DNA of 64,000 nucleotides from Kineococcus rubinsiae. Its GTDB lineage: Bacteria > Actinomycetota > Actinomycetes > Actinomycetales > Kineococcaceae. Positions 60,579-64,000 of this stretch are shown one piece after another. Position 1 is the first letter of the stretch. Each line of letters starts with the position of its first letter. Below the pieces are notes generated by a model. The model searched no databases and was not told the origin of the DNA. It worked only from the letters and a program-made list of their open reading frames with translations. The position numbers were made by a program, and so were the translations under genes. The stretch spans positions 62,001 to 126,000 of the forward strand of contig NZ_VWPY01000005.1 of NCBI RefSeq assembly GCF_011839805.1, read 5' to 3'.

Positions 60579-62873
60579 ATGAGTGATCAGGCACATGAGG
60601 TCGCCGATCGCGGCGATAGCCTTGTGCCGTCTCAGTCGGCGGGCCAAACCGCCTCGGAAGGTGTCACCGACCCGCGGCCTGAGGTGATGTCCGCAACCAC
60701 GTTAAACGTCGAGCTACCCAGCGTGGTGCACGACTACCCCGCCGCGGTGCTGCTGATCGACACCGGCCCCAACCAGGACACCGGATTCAACCACGTCGTG
60801 TACGTCAACGACCTCGCCCGCCAGCTCGCTCCTGATGCGAGCCTGCCCATCGGCGTGGAGGACTGGTCGCGCGCAGCGGGACTGAAGGTCGACACCGGCG
60901 CCGCCCTCAGTGCCAGCAGCACACCCCTGTCCCAGCTCGCGGCCGGCGAACCCGAGAGCGGGCGCCAAATCAGCGCCGCCCTGCAAAGCCAAGCCACACA
61001 CGCCCGCGAGGCATTGTGGGCGATCGGGATGCCTCTACGTGGTGCACCGCAGCCCCTGCGAGCCCGCTCGTTGCTGGTGTTGATGCCGCTGCGTTTCCCT
61101 GACGCCGTCGCCGACGTTCAGGCCGCTGCCGTCAGCGACCGCGCCCGCGGCTCGGTGCTGGCCAGTGAGCTCGCCATCGCGATCAGCGACCCCACCGCCG
61201 CCGACGACCCGCTGATCTGGGTCTCCCCCAGCTTCGAGCATCTCACCGGCTACACCAGCACCGAAGTGCTGGGGTACAACTGCCGCTTCCTGCAGGGACG
61301 CGACACCGACCCCGCTGCCGTACAGCAACTACGCGAAGGTTTGGCCGCGCAGACCACGGTGAGTCAGACCTTGCTGAACTACCGCCATGACGGCTCCGCC
61401 TTCTACAATCACCTAGTTATCTCCCCCGTCTTCGACGCTGATGGCACCCTCACCCACCACGTCAGCGTCCAGAGCGACGTCACCGGACAAGTCCTGGCCC
61501 AGCGAGAGCGTGAGACGGCCATGCGCGAAGCCGAGCGAGCCCGCCAGGCCCAAGCGGCGGCGCAGCAGGCGCAAGCCGCAGCAGAGGAGGCCGGACGCTT
61601 CGGGCAGCTGCTGCTGAGGTTGAGCGAGGCCCTGACCGCCACCGTCTCCCTGCAGGAGGTCACGACCACCCTCACCGGCGTCCTGGCCGACGAGCTTGGC
61701 GCCGTCGGCGGCGGGCTGCTGCTGCCCGATGTCAGCGCAACCCAGCTCAACTTCACGACTTTGCACGACATGCCCGCCGGTACCGATGCGGCGTGGACAC
61801 GCATCGGCTGGCAGGAGGACGCCCCTGCCGCCCTCGCGGCCCGCACCCGGCGGGCGGTGTTCTACCCCGACACCCAGGCCCTGCTGGCCGCCCACCCCTC
61901 CATCACGACTCACGCCGCGCTGGCGGCGATGGGTGCCAGCGCCCACCTGCCTCTGGTCGCCGGCCACGACGTCGTCGGCGTCCTCTTCCTGTACTGGGAC
62001 CGCCCTCACCAGCTGACCGCCCAGCAGCAAGAGGCGCTGCGCGCCCTCGCGCGCTACACCGCCCAAGCCGTGCAATGCGCGACCCTCATCAACCAGCGCC
62101 GCAGCGCCGCCGAAGTGCTGCAACGCTCCTTGTTGACCCACCTACCAGAACCAGACCACTTGGAGCTGCGCGCTCGCTACGTTCCCGCGGCGGCAGGTGA
62201 ACACGTGGGCGGAGACTGGTACGACGCCGTCGTCCTGCCAGAGGGGGCCACCACAGTGATCATCGGTGACGTCACCGGGCACGACATGGTCGCCGCAGCA
62301 CACATGGGCCAGCTGCGCGGGCTGCTACGCGCGTATGCCTTCGACCGCGAGGAGGCTCCCGCCGCGATCGTGTCACGCCTGGACCGGGCGCTGTCCGGAT
62401 TGGGCATCGACGGCCTGGCCACCCTCGTCGTAGCCTGCATCGAGCAAAGCGATCACGACAAGGCGGCGGGATTGCGCCGACTGCGCTGGACCAACGCCGG
62501 ACATCCGCCACCGGTGCTGTTGCACGTCGACGGCAGCACCGAGGTCCTTGAGAGCGAGCCGGAGCTGCTCATGGGCCTACTGCCAGCCACCACCCGCACA
62601 GATCATGTGCACGTGCTTCCGCCGGGCTCCACGCTGCTCCTTTACACCGACGGGCTCGTCGAGCACCGCGGGCGCAGCATCAGCGACGGCATCAGCGACC
62701 TGCGCCGGGTTCTGTCCACGTACTCTGGACAGAACCTGCAAGAGCTGCTGGATCACCTGGTGCATGAGCTGGTCGGAGACTCACCTGATGACGACTGCGC
62801 CATCCTCGCTGTGCGCGCTCACCGAGAAGATCGTGACCGTCCCGCCGAGGCAGGTCCCAACCGCCTCAACTAG
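60579..62873 (+). CDS. PAS-LOV-GAF-SpoIIE serine phosphatase (blue-light RsbU-like)
   Basis: 764 residues from ATG 60579; the frame also opens at 60480, and no clear ribosome site decides it. A first PAS-like domain (~40-170: AAVLLIDTGPNQDTGFNHVV) is followed by a LOV domain (~190-310): LIWVSPSFEHLTGYTSTEVL, GYNCRFLQGRDTD with adduct cysteine C235, LLNYRHDGSAFYNHLVISPV and HHVSVQSDVT. Then an alanine/glutamine-rich coiled coil (REAERARQAQAAAQQAQAAA), a GAF domain (~350-500) and a PP2C-type SpoIIE phosphatase with EHVGGDWYDAVVLPEGAT, IGDVTGHDMVAAAHMG, WTNAGHPPPVLLH, LLYTDGLVE and DDDCAILAVR: the metal-binding aspartates are all present. Such enzymes dephosphorylate STAS antagonists, releasing a sigma factor. 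Candidate substrate: the STAS protein at 17625. Light as input is inferred from LOV. Confidence 0.93.
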   Translation: MSDQAHEVADRGDSLVPSQSAGQTASEGVTDPRPEVMSATTLNVELPSVVHDYPAAVLLIDTGPNQDTGFNHVVYVNDLARQLAPDASLPIGVEDWSRAAGLKVDTGAALSASSTPLSQLAAGEPESGRQISAALQSQATHAREALWAIGMPLRGAPQPLRARSLLVLMPLRFPDAVADVQAAAVSDRARGSVLASELAIAISDPTAADDPLIWVSPSFEHLTGYTSTEVLGYNCRFLQGRDTDPAAVQQLREGLAAQTTVSQTLLNYRHDGSAFYNHLVISPVFDADGTLTHHVSVQSDVTGQVLAQRERETAMREAERARQAQAAAQQAQAAAEEAGRFGQLLLRLSEALTATVSLQEVTTTLTGVLADELGAVGGGLLLPDVSATQLNFTTLHDMPAGTDAAWTRIGWQEDAPAALAARTRRAVFYPDTQALLAAHPSITTHAALAAMGASAHLPLVAGHDVVGVLFLYWDRPHQLTAQQQEALRALARYTAQAVQCATLINQRRSAAEVLQRSLLTHLPEPDHLELRARYVPAAAGEHVGGDWYDAVVLPEGATTVIIGDVTGHDMVAAAHMGQLRGLLRAYAFDREEAPAAIVSRLDRALSGLGIDGLATLVVACIEQSDHDKAAGLRRLRWTNAGHPPPVLLHVDGSTEVLESEPELLMGLLPATTRTDHVHVLPPGSTLLLYTDGLVEHRGRSISDGISDLRRVLSTYSGQNLQELLDHLVHELVGDSPDDDCAILAVRAHREDRDRPAEAGPNRLN

Positions 62874-63169
62874 GTCGGCCAGGCCCCGATAAGTGCTTTG
62901 CAGGACCGACCCGCCGTGTCGACGCGAAGACAGCACAAGGGGGCCATCCAACTCGCACGGGCGCGACATCACTAACGCGGATCATGTTACCGGCAGCGTG
63001 CTCAACGTCTCAGGCGAGTCGCTCTCGAGACGATCGACCGTTCGATGTCAGCAGATGACGGTGGCGTCCCTGACGGAAGAGCGAGTCGGAAGAGAAATCG
63101 CCGCAGGAGCTCCTCGGCCAAAGCTTCCACAAGCCCATCGTTGCACGCGCGGTACCGGGCCATGCTGGC
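62874..63169. other. convergent gap
   Basis: Space between the phosphatase gene and the convergent GAF-ANTAR gene. No credible frame and no strong hairpin. Confidence 0.35.
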
Positions 63170-63898
63170 TCAAATGCTGCCGCGAGGCCCGACGAGTTGC
63201 CCGCTGGAGGTCAGCTCCTCGGCGATGTCGCGCAGCTTGACGTTGCGGTGCTGGCTGACCGTGATCAGCAGGTTGAAGGCCTGGGCGGCGCTGAGCTTGT
63301 GCCGTTCCATGAGGATGCCCTTGGCCTGCCCGATCAGGTCTCGACTGTCCATGGCGGTCTGCTGGCTCGTGCGCTGCAGGGCTTGAGCTAGGGCGACGGC
63401 GGCGTGGGCGACGAAGGGCAGCCCAATCTGCCGTGATTCCTCGTCGAAGGCGTGCGGGGCGCGGTTGTACAGGTTCATCGCGCCGAGGTCGTTGCCGGAG
63501 ATGAAGAGGCGGAAGGACATCATGGCGCCCACCCCCATTTCGGAGGCTTGCTGGGCGAAGTGCGGCCAGCGCGACTCGGTGCTCATGTCGGGTGCGTCGA
63601 CGACTTTGGCGTCGAAGGCGGCGTCCAGGCAGGGTCCTTCAGCAACCTTGCTCTGCAGTGCGTCGATGCCGCGGGGCAGGTCGCTGGAAGCGGCCCATGA
63701 CTCGACTTCCGTTCGGCCGGTGACGACGCTGATGGAGCCCTCTTCGGCGCCGGGGATGAGGGCGATGGCGGCGGTGACGACCTTCTCGAGGGTGTCCTCG
63801 GTACCGGCTTTCTGCTGCATCTGCCGTGCCAGGTCCGCCAGGGCGTCCACCAAGTGGCTGGGGCGAACGTCGCGCTGGCCGCCTGCTGTCTCGTCCAT
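63170..63898 (-). CDS. GAF-ANTAR regulator (3 of 3)
   Basis: 242 residues from ATG 63898 with GGGGGAGA upstream. GAF domain about 25-165: AALIPGAEEGSISVV style core, VAEGPCLDAAFDAKVVDAPD, MGVGAMMSFRLFISGNDLGA; ANTAR domain about 175-232: TAMDSRDLIGQAKGILMERH, KLSAAQAFNLLITVSQHRNV, KLRDIAEEL. It is more distant from the two other GAF-ANTAR proteins in the window (different GAF, KLSAAQAF type ANTAR) and closer to the mycobacterial Rv1626/EutV-like consensus ANTAR. RNA antitermination is the expected output. Convergent with the LOV phosphatase gene. Confidence 0.9.
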   Translation of the reverse strand: MDETAGGQRDVRPSHLVDALADLARQMQQKAGTEDTLEKVVTAAIALIPGAEEGSISVVTGRTEVESWAASSDLPRGIDALQSKVAEGPCLDAAFDAKVVDAPDMSTESRWPHFAQQASEMGVGAMMSFRLFISGNDLGAMNLYNRAPHAFDEESRQIGLPFVAHAAVALAQALQRTSQQTAMDSRDLIGQAKGILMERHKLSAAQAFNLLITVSQHRNVKLRDIAEELTSSGQLVGPRGSI

Positions 63899-64000
63899 GA
63901 CCGTCTCCCCCTCGCCTGCGCAGACCTCGCCGACATGGCGACCGACTGTCGGTGAGGCTATCCACCGGTTCACCGTTGAAGCTGCGGTCGATCCGCTGGC

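Noticed and set aside
1-64000. tRNA or rRNA genes
   Set aside because: No cloverleaf with a recognisable GGTTCRA-type T-arm or rRNA core sequence was noticed on either strand; a tRNAscan run would settle it.

Overview
The window is very GC-rich with dense coding on both strands, GTG starts, GTGA/ATGA overlaps between adjacent genes and strong purine ribosome sites. The gene content (GAF-ANTAR regulators, a CslA/GlxA/GH6 glycan cluster, an Asp23/AmaP stress operon, a DTE-type rhodopsin, many GGDEF/EAL proteins) suggests a motile, light-exposed actinobacterium. My best guess is a Kineococcus-like member of the Kineosporiales; this rests on protein resemblance only. Many genes are broken by frameshifts, and there are five transposase remnants, so the region looks like an accessory or rearranged part of the genome.

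Left part (1-17.6 kb): a frameshifted GGDEF-EAL gene cut by the window edge, IS481 and IS110 remnants, a decayed YhcG-type nuclease, and then the intact cslA-glxA-GH6 cluster (7.2-12.7 kb) for making and processing an extracellular glycan. A broken nucleotidyltransferase, a ComB-like phosphatase, an IS110 fragment and an EAL relic follow. Two copies of a ~222-bp dispersed repeat lie near IS110 genes at 5.3 and 16.1 kb.

Middle part (17.6-46.3 kb): a divergent STAS/anti-sigma-kinase pair, a GAF-ANTAR regulator, a PAS protein next to a 12-copy 10-bp tandem repeat that runs into a truncated DedA gene, two chemoreceptors (one membrane-bound, one soluble with two GAF domains), two membrane GGDEF-EAL proteins, a MarR/PPOX/NAD(P)-binding cluster, a secreted subtilase with a tryptophan-rich tail 8 bp ahead of a GGDEF-EAL gene, an operon of CPBP protease, histidine kinase and LuxR-type regulator, and an EAL-DICT-LOV-GGDEF photoreceptor.

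Right part (46.7-64 kb): a small HTH protein and a second GAF-ANTAR regulator, then a stress island: YrzE-like membrane protein, two DUF2382 proteins, GlsB, CsbD, a six-gene Asp23/AmaP operon, and a divergent ECF sigma factor overlapping another Asp23-like gene. A perfect CRP-type palindrome lies between the two arms. After this come a DUF1059 protein, a PAS-GGDEF cyclase, a proton-pump-type rhodopsin, a decayed Na/Ca exchanger, a LOV-GAF-SpoIIE phosphatase and a third GAF-ANTAR regulator.

Taken together, the intact genes point to light (two LOV proteins, one rhodopsin), c-di-GMP turnover, chemotaxis signalling, partner-switching/ANTAR control and envelope stress defence in one neighbourhood. 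The functional links between them are inferred from proximity. No tRNA, rRNA or CRISPR array was seen.
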